Below are positions 51,257-64,000 of a stretch of 64,000 bases of DNA, one piece after another (the first letter of the stretch is position 1; the number at the start of each line of letters is the position of its first letter). Position numbers and translations under genes: made by a program. The stretch is from contig OENT01000355.1 of assembly GCA_900239685.1 (NCBI GenBank), positions 1-64,000 of the forward strand, in the 5' to 3' direction. Source of the DNA: Rotaria macrura. Taxonomy: Eukaryota; Rotifera; Eurotatoria; Philodinida; Philodinidae. The notes below the pieces were generated by a model. It was not told the origin of the DNA. It worked only from the letters and a program-made list of their open reading frames with translations, and ran no database searches.

Positions 51257-52204
51257 AACTTCATAAATGTTGTATTAAGTCGTTATTTGAAGCGAAATTA
51301 CTATTGTATAATGTTCAAAAGAGTACCATTCTAGCATCATGCAGTCCACGCACGTTGGGGAAAACAAATCATTCATTTTGTACTTTTTTGTATCCAATCT
51401 GACTTTCTGTCTTTATTCCTCTAACTGGTGCTGTGTTTGTGTTCGTTATGCTCTTCTTGACCACACTTACTCACTTATGATTTCTTATTTTCCTTTATTG
51501 TTAACTTACTTTTGTCTACTCTTCTTACGATATCTTTTCATTTTCGTTTCCTCTCTCTTAACATTGTGATGTTAGAATCTTTTCGATCACAGTGGTGACA
51601 AAATTTTAAAAATAGTTAATCGTCAAGAATAATAGAAATTATGAAAACGTTGGATTAGAATACGCATGTAAGACTTCTATGCGATGAATTTTCTTTGATG
51701 TAATAAGAGTAAATGGATGAGATGAGTCTCTTTGTTTTTATTACCTACTCCATAATCAATGAGAATTGTGAGTCGAAAAACAAACATTCATCTTGAGTCA
51801 GAGAGTGTTTTCTGTATCCCTATCACGTATATTTATATATTCATTTCATTTACCGTATTTCAATATGAATTAAATCCGAGTAGCTAATATTGTTACTGTT
51901 TAAAATTGAAAGCGATAAATCACCATCGTAAAATTCCTAAAATATGTATTACACGTATAATCATTCAAATTTCAAAATCTGATTTTGACGTGATGAAGAG
52001 GTTGTTTATGTGTGCAACTTTAAATATGGACTGTCACTTTATGTCGATACGAATATTAACTGTTTAGTTATTGGTATTATTTTCAAGTGATTTATTTCCC
52101 ATTACAACAAAGTCACATTTATGAGCAAAGTTTCGCATTCATCGAAATTCACACTCTCAGCGAAGCCAATCATGTCTTTAAAGAAAAGCACTTTGTATTT
52201 TTAG
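51257..52204. other. Intergenic stretch between RT relic and P450 gene
   Basis: No supportable gene. A 76-aa hydrophobic plus-strand frame at 51339-51569 is low complexity. Confidence 0.35.
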
Positions 52205-52290
52205 GATGTCAACTTTGCCGAAGAATATGACATTGCTTATCGTGGCCAGATTCGAAATGATAAACCATATCGTGGTCTAAAATATGCAAT
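52205..52290 (+). other. Coding-like fragment of unknown origin
   Basis: Immediately after a TTTTTAG acceptor-like site the plus strand reads VNFAEEYDIAYRGQIRNDKP, then continues YRGL. It looks like a protein segment but no family or upstream exon was recognised. It abuts the 3' end of the minus-strand P450. Confidence 0.2.
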
Positions 52291-52294
52291 CAAT

Positions 52295-55200
52295 TCATCT
52301 ATCAAATTTACGATCTCCAGAAGAATACTGATACACTGACCTGATTGTGCCTGCTGCGCCTAGAACAAGTCTTTGACCAGGTACCAATTCAAAACGGAAC
52401 CGATGTAACATCATTGCCAACATAATTTTAGATTCGAGCATAGCGAAATTCTGGCCAATACATGCACGCGGTCCGATTCCGAATGGCAACATGACGGTGG
52501 AGTGATTTTCGAGAAATCTTGATGGATTAAACTTGTTCGGTTCATGCCAATATTTTTCTGACCTGTATACAGAAGCAAAATATGAACAAGTATGTAAACT
52601 TGAATATTGAAGCAAAAGAAAAAGTTAACATGAGAGTATTTTTTAATTACTTGTTTAGAATATTCAAATTGAGGATAATATCTGTTCCTTTTGGAATGTG
52701 AATCTGTTTCCCATCACTAGCAGTAATCGAATTTTCAATAATCGATGTTCGAAATAGTACAGGTGCAGGTTGATGATATCGTAAAGTTTCTTTGAGTACG
52801 GCTTCAGTATATCTTAGTAGTGACAATGTCCTTATTGTCAATTCATTATTCTCACTAAATATTGAATCAACTTCATTTTGACATTCTTGATATGTATCAG
52901 GATTTGTAACAAGATTGTACAGTGTCCAAGTGAGAAGAGTTGCCGTTGTTTCATGTCCCGCAAGTACTAGACGAAAATAAAATGAGAATAATTCTTTATT
53001 TTTTTATTGATAGTAAGTAATCATTCCTTGTTTTGAAATAAACAATGTAGTATCAAATTGTATGCATGGTAATAATTATTATGGAACTCAGTTAATATGT
53101 CGTCATTAAATTACTTATGCCTTTTCTTAACTGAAAAATGATGAGAAATTGAATATTGTTCGAAATTCCCAGGTTTCAAAATATGTCCGAAATTTGGGGA
53201 AAAACCAATTGGAAATCGACGAAAAACTTATCTCCTAGGACAACACGTGATTATTTTCTAGCAAGAACATGTCGAGATCTAGTATCGATACAATAATCAA
53301 ATAGTATATTTATGTTTAGCAACTATAGAAAAAAATATCTTTGTAACAATATCTAACATATTTTATGAAATAAAAAAATTCTTATAAGATATCTCATCGT
53401 AGCTCTTTATACTTTATCAATGGATTGAACGAAAGAAAACCAACCATACTAGAGCATGTAAGGAATCACCACGGTCGAATAAGAAGTATTACACCTTGCA
53501 TCATCTATCATATCTCGAAATACTTTAGAGTTCTTCTAAGCACTTTAACATTCAATGACATGTTAGTGTTTTATGTTTGTCCCTCGATTGTATATTTGTT
53601 ATCTGATAGTAATATTTATCATGAGTATCAAAAACGATGATTTCGTAATCACGAATAGGGATGCAACGGTGACGGTGATGGTGAATCACCAGTTCACCGT
53701 TCTAACGGTAACCGCCCTTACCGGTAACCGTACCAACCGGTAACCGTTAATACCGGCTAATGCTGGTTGATACCGGTTTATTCAATGGAGGTAACGGTAA
53801 AAATAACCGGTCGTTGCTGTAACTGTCCTACCGCCTTTGGACGACCTTATTCGGCTTATACCGGCGGGATGACGTGAATACCGGCTAGTATGAGTGTATC
53901 CGAACTAGAACTTGTTACTGGTTTGAACAGGTGATATGTAATTCACTGTCATTATTCCATCCCTAATCACGAACAGTTGTATGTGTTTTTTACTTTCGAG
54001 TTTTCACTTGCACATAGATTTAGAAGAGAAAAATTACGACCTCGTTACTTTTCTCAGTAATCATATATTAGAAACGAGAGAAAACGACGAGTTCAAACAC
54101 ATCTCAGTGATAGATCGCCCGGTTGTTTTTGAACTGCTATGATAAAACTGATGGAAGAAAATGGGCTGAAATGATGTAAAAACGATGTAAACCGAACTGC
54201 GGTTTCAGGTAAAACGGGGTGAAAATTAACGCTGTTTCTGATGGCCTTTCAGACTACCGAAATGATATTCCTGGTTATTTCCAAATAGTTCCAAATAGAA
54301 AAGAAAAAGTATCAAGAAATATAAATAAATAGTCTGTGTCACAGAATAAAACACACGAAACCTCTGGAATATTCTAGATTGATCTAGTTATTTTATTAAT
54401 TTAAAAAATAGAAGCTGCTAACTTGTTTTTTAGTGTCTTCAAATAACTCAGTTTACTTCGAGTTCGATTCTAATGTTGTCATTTGACCAGATTTCAATTT
54501 CGAGCGTAGCATGTGTTCATTGTTTTTTTGTATCTGATAGTATATTCTATCACGACAAAGTTCTCGATAAAAATAAAAACAAGATTTTAAATAGTGTTCG
54601 TAACATTTTTTCAATAAGAAAATATGTTTTCTGTTGATCATCATGCACAATCGTTTTTGTAAATGATTCAGGTTGATATGTTTGAGATACTTGTTCGTCA
54701 TTTGAGCTACGCCTATCAGTGGAAATGACAAACATGTTGCTATGTGTATTTCTGATTCGATATGATTGACTAAATTACAATCTGTATTTCATTTCGAAAA
54801 TGAAGCATTTAGACAAGTATGGATTAGTGTCAAAGTGAATATTATTAGACTATAGATCACTTTACTATGTGACTCAGCTCGTTTAAGTATTTATAAAGGA
54901 AAAACATAATACTCACCGAATGTTATGGCTTCATCTGAAACCTCTTGGTCGGTAAAATTTTGTTGTTTGTCGCCATCATCATGTGTTGCCAAAAGTAGAT
55001 CTAACAAGTCCGATCCTAAAAGAAAATAGAATTAATTGATATCCAGTCAATAATTATCTGTAAAAAAAAACAGAAAAACTTCAATTATGACAAACCTTTA
55101 CAATTTGCTCTTGTTAAACCTTGTTTTCGTTGATCTATCATTTTTAGAACAATCCTTGTTATATCTTGTCTACATTTATCAATACGTGTCTTGCCTAATA

Positions 55201-55924
55201 TTGGCAATTGATTTAGTATTGGAATGATAATAATCATATTATGAATTCGTCGTTCTATTTCATGAGTTGCTATTTTTACACTTCCATAGATTGTTTCATG
55301 AATATGTCTATCGCTCATTGCTTCGATACCAAATACACAGCCAGTTATAACACTTAATGTTAAATTTGACATTTCCTTCGATATATCCAATATCAATGGA
55401 TATGTTTTATCATTGGTATCGATTTGCCATTGTTTAAAGAAATTCGATGTTATATCAGTAATTAGTGATGTCATTGAATTGACATTTTGTTGTTGAAAGA
55501 TTGGATGAATTAATCGTCGATGTCTTGTATGATTTTCATCTTCGGCTAAAACAATATTTTCATAGCCGAGTACAGTCGATGCAACTTGTCTTGCAAGTTC
55601 AGATTTGTGATAACATTCACTATTTGTTTTTAGAACATTTTCTATCAGTGCTGGATCACTTATATTCAAACAAGGAAATGGACCGAATGATGTATGATAG
55701 TATTCACCGAATTCAGCACTAGTCTCTTCAACATAGTTGAATGGTTTATCGGCGAGATAGGCTCGACGAATACGTAGAATATCGCCGATTATTGGCGTAT
55801 ATCGTCCAGGAATGCCTTGTTTCGAAAAATCTCGTTGAACTTTCCATGGATTAATGATCCAGAATTTGATCAACCGATAAGTAATGTACGTAAATAATGT
55901 AAAGAAGATAATTGTCGACAACAT
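52295..55924 (-). CDS. Cytochrome P450 monooxygenase, four exons
   Basis: Exons are complement(55924..55096), (55015..54917), (52966..52651) and (52562..52295). They total 1512 nt, encoding 503 aa with no break. Introns are 80, 1950 and 88 nt, all GT-AG, with phases consistent throughout. The N-terminus is a membrane anchor (residues about 1-22) followed by a basic and Pro/Gly hinge (GIPGRYTPIIG). The I-helix motif is AGHETT (about 312-317), created across the exon 2/3 join. The K-helix ExxR is ETLR (369-372). The PERF-type motif is FNPSRF (425-430). The heme loop is FGIGPRACIG with Cys about 448 as iron ligand. All key residues are present, so it should be an active ER-anchored microsomal enzyme using O2 and NADPH-P450 reductase. 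The AGHETT and heme-loop forms suggest the CYP3/CYP4 clans, but I do not assign a family. Intron 2 is enlarged and carries a hAT-like insertion. Confidence 0.9.
53656..53965. mobile_element. 310-bp hAT-like MITE inside intron 2 of the P450 gene
   Basis: The termini are TAGGGATGCAACGGTGACGG and, reverse-complemented from the right, TAGGGATGGAATAATGACAG. The flanks are a perfect 8-bp duplication ATCACGAA (53648-53655 and 53966-53973). The interior is GC-richer than its surroundings and filled with direct and inverted copies of ACCGGTAACCGT-like and TACCGGC motifs. There is no coding frame. The exact duplication argues that the insertion is fairly young. Confidence 0.85.
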
Positions 55925-58900
55925 CGCACTTAGTCAGCATAAGAATGCGAGCTTAACTGAAAAGCTAATGGTGCACGTTTGTCTTACTCGTCAGTGATAA
56001 CAAAAAACATGGCTGCAGGTATCATATCAAGGAGTACTCGTTATTATTAGAGGACGGTTTTTTTCAACTTCTTCTTATAACTCATTCAACTAGATTGTTA
56101 TCACAGTGGAATATTTATTGCACTGTCGAGGTTTTTAACGATAGTATCAAACGAGCACTTAGTCTCTCAATGGGCATGTATTCATGATTCTTTAAATTTC
56201 TATCGTGTTATAAAAACACTTGATTTTATTTGGATTCATATTCAATCACCATGCGTAATTAATTTAAACGAAAAAATGACGTTCAATTAAATGTAATTAT
56301 TACGGTAATAATAACATTTTCTCGAACGCATGGTTTGTTTCCCTCTATCTGAATACAAAAAAATTTCAGTATAGTTTTAATTTTTCATCGCCTATGGTGT
56401 TTTTCATAAGAAAAAAAATTGAAAAACTTCAATGAATAAATTCAATGTTCCTTTTGTGGTAAAGGTCAAAATGAGAGAAACGCTTTTGCCCAATCGAATT
56501 TATTACATAAAACGCATACTATCTATTAATAGAACGAAGAAAAGAAAAAAAATACTATATCAACACATCGTTCTAATCTTTGAAGGACATTAATTTTCGA
56601 TAGTAATTGCAATTCAATCATATGTATTTCTGATTCACACAAATAACTAGTGTTTTTCGAAAGATTAAATACATGTTTATCTATCATCATACAAAAGAAA
56701 TAGAATTCTGTTTTTCATAGATAATTTCAGTTTGCCACCTGAATACAAAAGAAAAACCACGGATAAGTCAAGATGAACTTTATAAATAAAGTTTATATTT
56801 AACGATGAAAAGAAAATTTCGAATGAGAAACAATTTGTTAATTATGAAATATATACTTTCATAAGTTAGATATATGTCACTTTAATGCTTGTGATAGATA
56901 TACTGAAAAAATCAACTTTTTAGAAATTCTAGAAACATTGACTTCGTATCTGAATATTAGTTTTGCTGATGTATTCTGTGCAAACCAATATAAAGATATT
57001 TTGAAAACAAGTCTATGACTCAGTTTTCCTTTAATATGTTGAGACGATAAATAAACCTATCTGCGAAAAATAATGTATATGTTGTTTTAAATAACATATA
57101 GTTAAGAATGTGTTCGTGATGATACTGATAACAACAATTATCAATAGTACTTGTTTTGCTTATCATTGTGAGAAGAAAAAGTATTTTAATACGCGCCTAG
57201 TATTAGTTCATGAATAAAATTATCTCATCAGACTGATATAGCAAAATTTTTATTCGTTTTTCTTTCTCATTTCGTAATCCAATAATTGAAATACTCTGTC
57301 ACTGATTTATTTATTTAAAAGTCATGTGCTACACCATGACATAGTGACCCATTTTATAATAATATCGGTCATGTGCTAAACTAATCGGTTTGTCTGTAAA
57401 ATTTTCTTTTGAAGTTTCTTCCTACTCTAAAATAGTACTGTAAAAGCATTGGACAGTGTTTCTTCTACTCATTTAAACAATCTTTGTTCAACATTTTAAC
57501 TACAATAACAAACAACCCACTAAGCTAGATTTATGACGTAACCTTCGTTGATACTACTATTGTTTAAATCTATTCTAAAAATAGAACCGCGTTTGAAATC
57601 ATAGTAAGACATGATCAGACTTACGTTCTTTGCCATCTTCTGCTAGATATGGGCTAATCATTCCACTGTAAAAAATCTTAAGATCGTCTTTGAAAATGTT
57701 TTTTTTTAATGATCACATGCCTCTGCTCCAGTTTGAAGTTTTGTATCATTGTTAATGTTTATGGCATTCAGATTCTCATGAGGACGACCAATAATCTGTA
57801 GAGTTATCAGTATGTATATCATTATATTGAAAGGGCTATTAGAGATGAGATCAATTGTTGAGGATGATTACACGATCGTAAACCTTTGAATAGTACTAAA
57901 CGTAGATTTTTTCAGTGGAAAAACTATTGCTCTCCAGTCCTTTTTATTATTCCAATACATATTATAAACATAAATATATGATCTTCTCTGTCGTTCGATT
58001 AGTTGTAAGCAAATTATTACATTAAATGAAATGGACTCATAAATAAAACAAACTTATGAAACTTACAATGAAGATAAGATCATCGTCAGAGACATCAATA
58101 AAAGCTATTCGCATAGCTAACCATCAATATGTTATCTCTGCCTACTCTTCCACTTCATTGTTGATGAATCGATTCATTCAATTGAAATTAGTAATTCCGA
58201 CATTACATGATTCACAGGAAGCGTATTAGAAAAATTAACTGTAATAATCAAAACCTTATAGCACAAAATCAATAATAATAATGATCAAAAACAGAATTAC
58301 AGATTGATAATTTTATATCGCATCATAGAATTATCGAAATTTTCATTCAGTGTAATTTCTTATTTGTATAGTAAGAATATCATTATTGAATGTCGATCAA
58401 GACTCATCAAATATTTTCACAGATGAATATGAGTAAAGTCAAGATTCAGACAGTCTTTGGTATTGACTATAACGAAAACCTTTCCACCATTTCAGTGTGG
58501 CTGAAAAATCAATCAGACAATATGTAGTCCAAATTGGCTGTCCCGGGGAGGGGAAGAAGGGGGGGGGGAGGCACAGTAGGGTTCAATACTCTCCTTTCCT
58601 AAAAACAAAAACTGGATGCATTCGTTATCTATTACTTACAACTAATCTATCCTATGACTGTTTTTAAATGCATAAAAGTATTTTCAAAGCATCTTTTTGA
58701 AATCGAAAGTTGAATTAAATGCTCCATCATGATTATATATCTATATATGTAAGAAATTGACATGGATGGACATCAAAAGTTGTGATGAGAATGACTGTCT
58801 GCGAAAATTTGTCAACATTATGTCTCAAAACATACTAGCCAATCTTACTCGCAAAAACCATCGAGAGCCTTGAATGATATGTATGTAAATAATTCACGTT

Positions 58901-60427
58901 ATACGAATATGATCAAGATAAAGTACAGTTCATTGTTCTTGAAGTATTCTTCTGTTGCAACCAGAAAAATAGAATATACACACCATCATAGATGAAAAGA
59001 AGTTCAGTAAGAGTATATTCGATGTGTACATTTATCAGTATTGATAATTTCATATCGAGAACATCTAATGACTTATAGATCGCTTTAGAAAAATTCAACT
59101 TCTTATGCAAGTACCATAAATTATTATTTATAAATGTACACAATGATAATATTACATTTATCTTGAGCATAATTATGAAAAGTGCAATATCTCAAGATGA
59201 TGACATACGTATTGATTACAAAATATACATGTTTATTAATAGGCTATCATTTGACACCACAACATTCGAAGCCTCTACGCTTAGAGATTTCATGAAAATA
59301 TATTTTTAAATCACAGTATGATCAACATTATGATTACAGATGTATGAAACAAGTTTTCTTAATTGATACATCAACAATGAATATCTTCTTTCTAATTGTA
59401 TGATGTTTCGAAGGAACAGCTCAAAATAGGATTTCTATGAATTACATTGGCAATTATGAAATCTGTAATTTATTCAAGATTTTTAATTCCGAAATGGTAT
59501 GTTATATCGATAAATACATTAATATAGTGCATAGATCATCGAGATTTTGCGACATCACTTTATACGTATAGGATGTCATTATTGATCGAACATGAAAAAA
59601 GCGTACGCTTGTTATTAATAAGGCTATGATACGATAAATTTGATTTGCACCAATCATGACATTCATCTCATGTTGACAGTAAGAAAAATTTGGCAAATCT
59701 AATCAATATTTATTCAAGATATCAATCTTATATTGTATGCATACATGAGCCATGTATACGATAGCTATTATTGGGACACTTGAAAGTCAACTATAACAAG
59801 TAAGTGATTAATAACAAAGAGATTCATCGTTTTTTTTATTGAAACCATTGATATAACTTTTAAGAGCATTAACCATTTTATGTCACTTTTGTCGAAAACA
59901 ATCCCTTAGAAAAGTATCTCATTCCTATAACACGTATATTTACAAGTTATTTTAGTACGAGATTTTAGATACAGACAGGTCACTAGCAATGGTTAACAGA
60001 AATCCTGTCGTTATAGTAATCATGCACATTTATGAAACTAAGTGAGGCCCAAGTTTAGAGAATGTTATTGATTTAACCGCAATGCTGATAATGGGGAAAG
60101 CGAAGATCTTTTATCTTCGATCCATCTTCCATGGACTGAACATTTTACGCTATAACGGATGGAGATTACTCGCAATATTCATATTTGTAACTTAATTAGT
60201 ACGTCGTTATCCTACGTTTAAAACATAACAGTAAACTTAGAAGAGATTCTAGTTGAATTCAATTTGTTTACAATGGTCTATGAATGCAGTATATACTATT
60301 TCTCGTTTTCCGAGCGTCAAAAAACTTTGTTAAATATTTCAATTACGGCATGGTTTGTTTGTAGATATCTCTTTTTTTATTCAGACAAACAGTAGAGAAT
60401 TTACAAAGTGAAGCACTATGTACTAGA
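55925..60427. other. Long intergenic stretch without a supportable gene
   Basis: It holds the P450 promoter side at the left and the promoter of the 60.4-kb gene at the right. There is a G-rich tract at about 58543-58570. Short minus-strand frames (58913-59170, 59502-59696) have no domain. Confidence 0.4.
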
Positions 60428-63400
60428 ATGTGTACTGCTTTTATTTTTCTATTAATGCTACGAGTTGTATGTGGTGTACGAGAACGATTATATGACAGAC
60501 AAGATTTTGATGCATATGGACATCGATTGGCCGTTCATGAAGATTTGGCTATCTTGGCAGAGAATGAACATCAGCAATTTACAGTGATCGAATATCCGTT
60601 TGACTCGCTTCCAAGAAAGTGTGATTTCATGTATCCACAAGTAGGAGACCCACATTCCACTCATAGATATCTGTATTACGTGTATCATATAGTCATAAGT
60701 AAGAAGCACAGTAAAAATAATCCGGTTTTGGCTATGATAGGCGAAGATAGAAATCGGAAGCCGTATTTAATAGTAATTGTGCTGAGATTTCCTTCTTGTT
60801 GTTTTAACCAAATTCAACGTGTTCTATGGAGGCCAGTGAAAACAGATGAAGATTTTCAAACATTCGCCATTGCCATCGATCCTCAAGGTAGCCGTGTATG
60901 TGTGGTACAACTCACTGAGACTCTGTGTCTTGATGTTGCTCATAATACAAGCATTGAGATTCCTAATAATGTTCTTTGGGATCCAAAAAATTTTATCTAT
61001 AGTCGAGAACTTATCATCATGGAAGATCATCGTTTATTTCTAACCGCTTATCGTGTAATAGACGAAGAAAAAAAACGATTACCTTATTTTTATTATGCCG
61101 ATATCTCCAATATATCCAATCCCATATTAATTGGAATGGAACAACTTTCATCGATAGACTTTCGATGGGAAATGTTTGTGTACACACGATACTCAATCCT
61201 GACACTTTCTCTTCATGAACAATCAAAGATGCTGATTATTGGTATTCCACATTTAGATACAGTTTTCATTGTATCAGTAGAAGAAGTGGAGCCGCGTTTT
61301 ATTAAAAAACATGTTTCGTCTCACAATAACGTTCTATTCGGTAAATCAGTTGCAATGCTCGACTCGAGGACGTACGCTGTATTAGTCTATTCATTGCCTC
61401 TTCCACCATGGTCCATGTCTCAAATACAGGCAAGTCTAATGATTCAGTTTCTTTTTTTTTGTTTTATTTTCATTACCAATAGAAACGATCGTTTCAACAA
61501 AATGTTGCCCAAATCGTAGATTTCTGCTAGTAGAAGATCATTGACTTTTTTCTATCTATGAAAAATCATCGATCAAGCGACCATTTATTTAATTTAATTA
61601 TTCGAAAATATATTCTATATGAGATCTTGATTCCACGCTCACATCTTATATGATTCGTTGAAATTTTCTGAAACATCTTAGCGTTTTTTTATTAACAAAG
61701 TACTTAAACATTCACCTCTTTTTAGCTTCATCAGTTTCAATACTGATCACAGTTAAAGATAAAATATTCGTTTTCAAACGAATGAAAATCATCTCTAAGA
61801 TAATAATAGACCGTTAGTTTTTTTAATCGGCATAGGTTTACGTACTCAATGAAGTGGAGGAGACGCCAAAGCCACTCTTCATATTTCCAAACAATCAACA
61901 AGAAATCGAGGTAGCAAGTACACAGAATCTACCTCATCGTATCATCAATCTAGTTACGTGGGCTTCGCATAGTATTGGTGTTACACTCGATGTTCCCAGT
62001 ATCCTTCTTATTCCTGCAAGTCCGCCAGGCCATTTTAGTACGGCAACTCAGAAATTCGACGATATATCAATATACAAATGGAAGTCCTGTATACCTGGTA
62101 CTCATCAAACCCGTAGAAGTCTAGGACCTTGCACAATTTGTCCGTCCGGTTCAAAAAATAATGGTAGTACAGGAGAAATGTGTGTTCCCTGTGTAACAAG
62201 CAATTCATCAACGTGTTTAGGTGCTGCCATCAATGAAATTGATATGATAAATATGTCAAGTTACGATCAAGCGAATCCTTATCCAGAATCACCACACACA
62301 ACAGAATTCGATGATATACTTCTTCAAAATATTTTCCAGCTTTCTGTTACGAATCTACAATGTCTTTTGATTTCTCCCATATTCTGGACAAGTATTGGAA
62401 TCGGCTGTTCACTAATTCTATTCATCATGATCAAGATTCTTTCATGTCGTTCGAAATCTCGAAAACGAAAACGTTCTCTAGAAAGATTCATCTCTCATTG
62501 TGATGTGATTAGTGAAGGTAAACACTGGTTGGGTGGACTAATATCTTTATCATTAATCGTTCTTATTATATTTGCTTGTAAGTTCAGCATATCATTTTCG
62601 TACTTATATCCAATTGATGAAGCAACAGTGGACAAACGACTAAGTGTATCATGTGATGAAACATTGTTCAATGCTAAACTCAGCAGTTCTTTACATTTGT
62701 TATCGACGCTCAAACAAGACGAGGAAAAGTCGATCTTCGCCTTACTCAATCAACAGAATATAACATTGACCGGTCACTTTATTGGTACAGGTTATACATG
62801 TAAAGATGTAGTGATACAACAGAATCGAGATCGTGGCCTTAGTACTCCATCGACGAATTTCAACTGTTCGAATGATAGTCATATAGTGACCATATCTAAA
62901 CTATTACCAGAACATACTATTACGATTCAAGTGACTTTGAATGGGCCACATTTCATTGGTGCACTTCGATTATGTTTTTCAGCATCTTCAATTACGAATG
63001 CCAATACCAATTCCAAGATTCAAGAAATGGATACTTGCAAACTCTTGTTCGTTCCAAATCAAGTTCTAACAAAGAATCCGACTGTGAAAGTAAAAATGAC
63101 CAAAGTAATCAATCAAACAGCTCCCTTGACAGTTCATAATCGTACGATGTACACAGGCCTTTGGCTACCTGCTCTCATGACTGATGCTCTCACAGATGAA
63201 CTACTCTTCTCCCTAGATGCTGAATATCTTCGTTATGTACATAAACAAACTACTTTGGTTATAATCATAAGTGAATCGGAATTTTATATGAAAAATGTAC
63301 AAGAACCTATAGCCCGACAATATGAAATTATGTTTAACACAATTCTATTTGCAAGTAAGACTTCGATAGTAGTGATGGATTACAATGATTGAGTCAAAGA

Positions 63401-63867
63401 TAGGTTCTAATATCTTGTCTGCATGTACATAACAAAGGAACCCAATAGATATAAATTGACACGAGTTATTGTAGTATTACACTACAAACTATAGGATTTT
63501 TTCGATGGGTCAAAATTACACATTGGATTTATTATGAAGAAATTCTAACGTTATTAGTAAAACAATGTTTTTGTACATCTATATTTTAGTGTTGTGCTTG
63601 GACTTATTTGAACTTTCGTTTTTGCTCTTGAAATTAACTATTATTCCTCTCGTTCGCTTTATTCGTAAACTATGCGTCAAAAAAACAAATAATGAAAAAA
63701 TGTCGACGAAAAATCATAAGAAACTTTCAACAGCATCAGATTCAAGTAGCACAGTACGTATTATTTCAATGCAACCATTGACCAAGGCAACTGCACATCG
63801 TCGCGGAAAGAACTACACATCGATTTCCGCTAATAGTACAAATTCTTCTGTACAGTCAAAATATTGA
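60428..63867 (+). CDS. Large membrane protein with signal peptide and ephrin-receptor-like Cys motif, three exons
   Basis: Exons are 60428..61429, 61836..63354 and 63590..63867, totalling 2799 nt and 932 aa. Intron 1 (406 nt) uses a GC-AG pair, CAG|GCAAGT ... GGCATAG|, phase 0. Intron 2 (235 nt) is CAA|GTAAGA ... ATTTTAG|, phase 1. A signal peptide (residues 1 to about 16) leads into a roughly 400-residue region with beta-propeller-like repeating strands. A Cys-rich motif follows, C.PGT.......GPC..CP.GS........C.PC (Cys about 419, 433, 436, 450, 453), like the GCC2/GCC3 or ephrin-type receptor-like repeat. Then come a TM helix (about 509-534), a basic cytosolic patch, a second TM (about 564-590), a long N-glycosylated ectodomain, and a third TM rebuilt across the exon 2/3 join. 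The C-terminal tail is Ser/Thr-rich. The function is unknown. If intron 2 is retained, translation would stop at 63390 without the last TM. Confidence 0.7.
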
Positions 63868-64000
63868 TGTTGATCGTTTTATGTAAAAATCAGTTTTTGT
63901 TATTTTTTAAAGAAAAAAGAAATGAGTGAATAATTATTAACGTTTGTATATGTACCAGTAAAGAAAAAATGAACTCGATTTTCGATTCATTTCTTGCTCT

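Noticed and set aside
54453-54731. 92-aa minus-strand frame inside P450 intron 2
   Set aside because: The exon 2 to exon 3 join without it restores the P450 I-helix exactly. The frame has no domain.
1-64000. CRISPR arrays, rRNA genes, telomeric repeats
   Set aside because: No regularly spaced repeat-spacer array, no rRNA-like conserved block and no telomere repeat tract was seen in the window.

Overview
The window looks like nuclear DNA of a bdelloid rotifer, most likely a Rotaria- or Adineta-type genome. This is inferred from three things. Several genes have very short GT-AG introns of 50-59 nt. One gene has the ADP-ribosyltransferase plus TPR architecture that I know mainly from bdelloid gene families. 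The long AT-rich intergenic stretches are full of small non-autonomous transposons. I see no bacterial operon structure, rRNA or tRNA. Exon borders below were placed by hand from splice signals and reading-frame continuity.

Intact or near-intact genes: a rhodopsin-type GPCR on the minus strand (about 0.7-1.9 kb); an ART-TPR protein on the minus strand (6.7-8.8 kb); a single-exon FkbM-like methyltransferase on the plus strand (27.7-28.6 kb); a claudin/PMP22-like tetraspan on the minus strand lacking its first exon (36.4-36.9 kb); a five-exon DUF389 membrane protein on the plus strand (45.2-47.4 kb); a four-exon cytochrome P450 on the minus strand (52.3-55.9 kb); and a three-exon secreted or membrane protein with an ephrin-receptor-like Cys motif on the plus strand (60.4-63.9 kb). 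The genes sit alone, on mixed strands, with no shared pathway evident.

Decayed coding sequence: an ART/PARP-like fragment at 19.8-20.1 kb with one stop and one frameshift; a non-LTR reverse transcriptase tail at 50.7-51.3 kb; and unidentified coding-like, interrupted stretches at 30.5-34.7 kb and 41.1-41.3 kb.

Mobile DNA: four elements have inverted ends and 8-bp target-site duplications that can be read directly (3231-4707, 10460-10542, 24943-26184, 53656-53965). The last lies inside intron 2 of the P450. Three diverged copies of one fold-back family lie at 5.4-6.1, 10.7-11.2 and 11.5-12.05 kb. Smaller inverted-repeat elements lie at 16.05, 38.2 and 39.0 kb. A perfect 285-bp-arm palindrome with an N at its centre (14254-14824) may be real or an assembly artefact.

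The remaining intergenic DNA (including about 1-0.7, 2-3.2, 8.8-10.4, 12.1-13.3, 14.8-16, 16.3-19.7, 20.1-24.9, 26.2-27.7, 28.7-30.5, 34.8-36.4, 37-38.2, 39.1-41, 41.4-45.1, 47.4-50.6 and 55.9-60.4 kb) showed me no supportable gene, though short exons could be missed.
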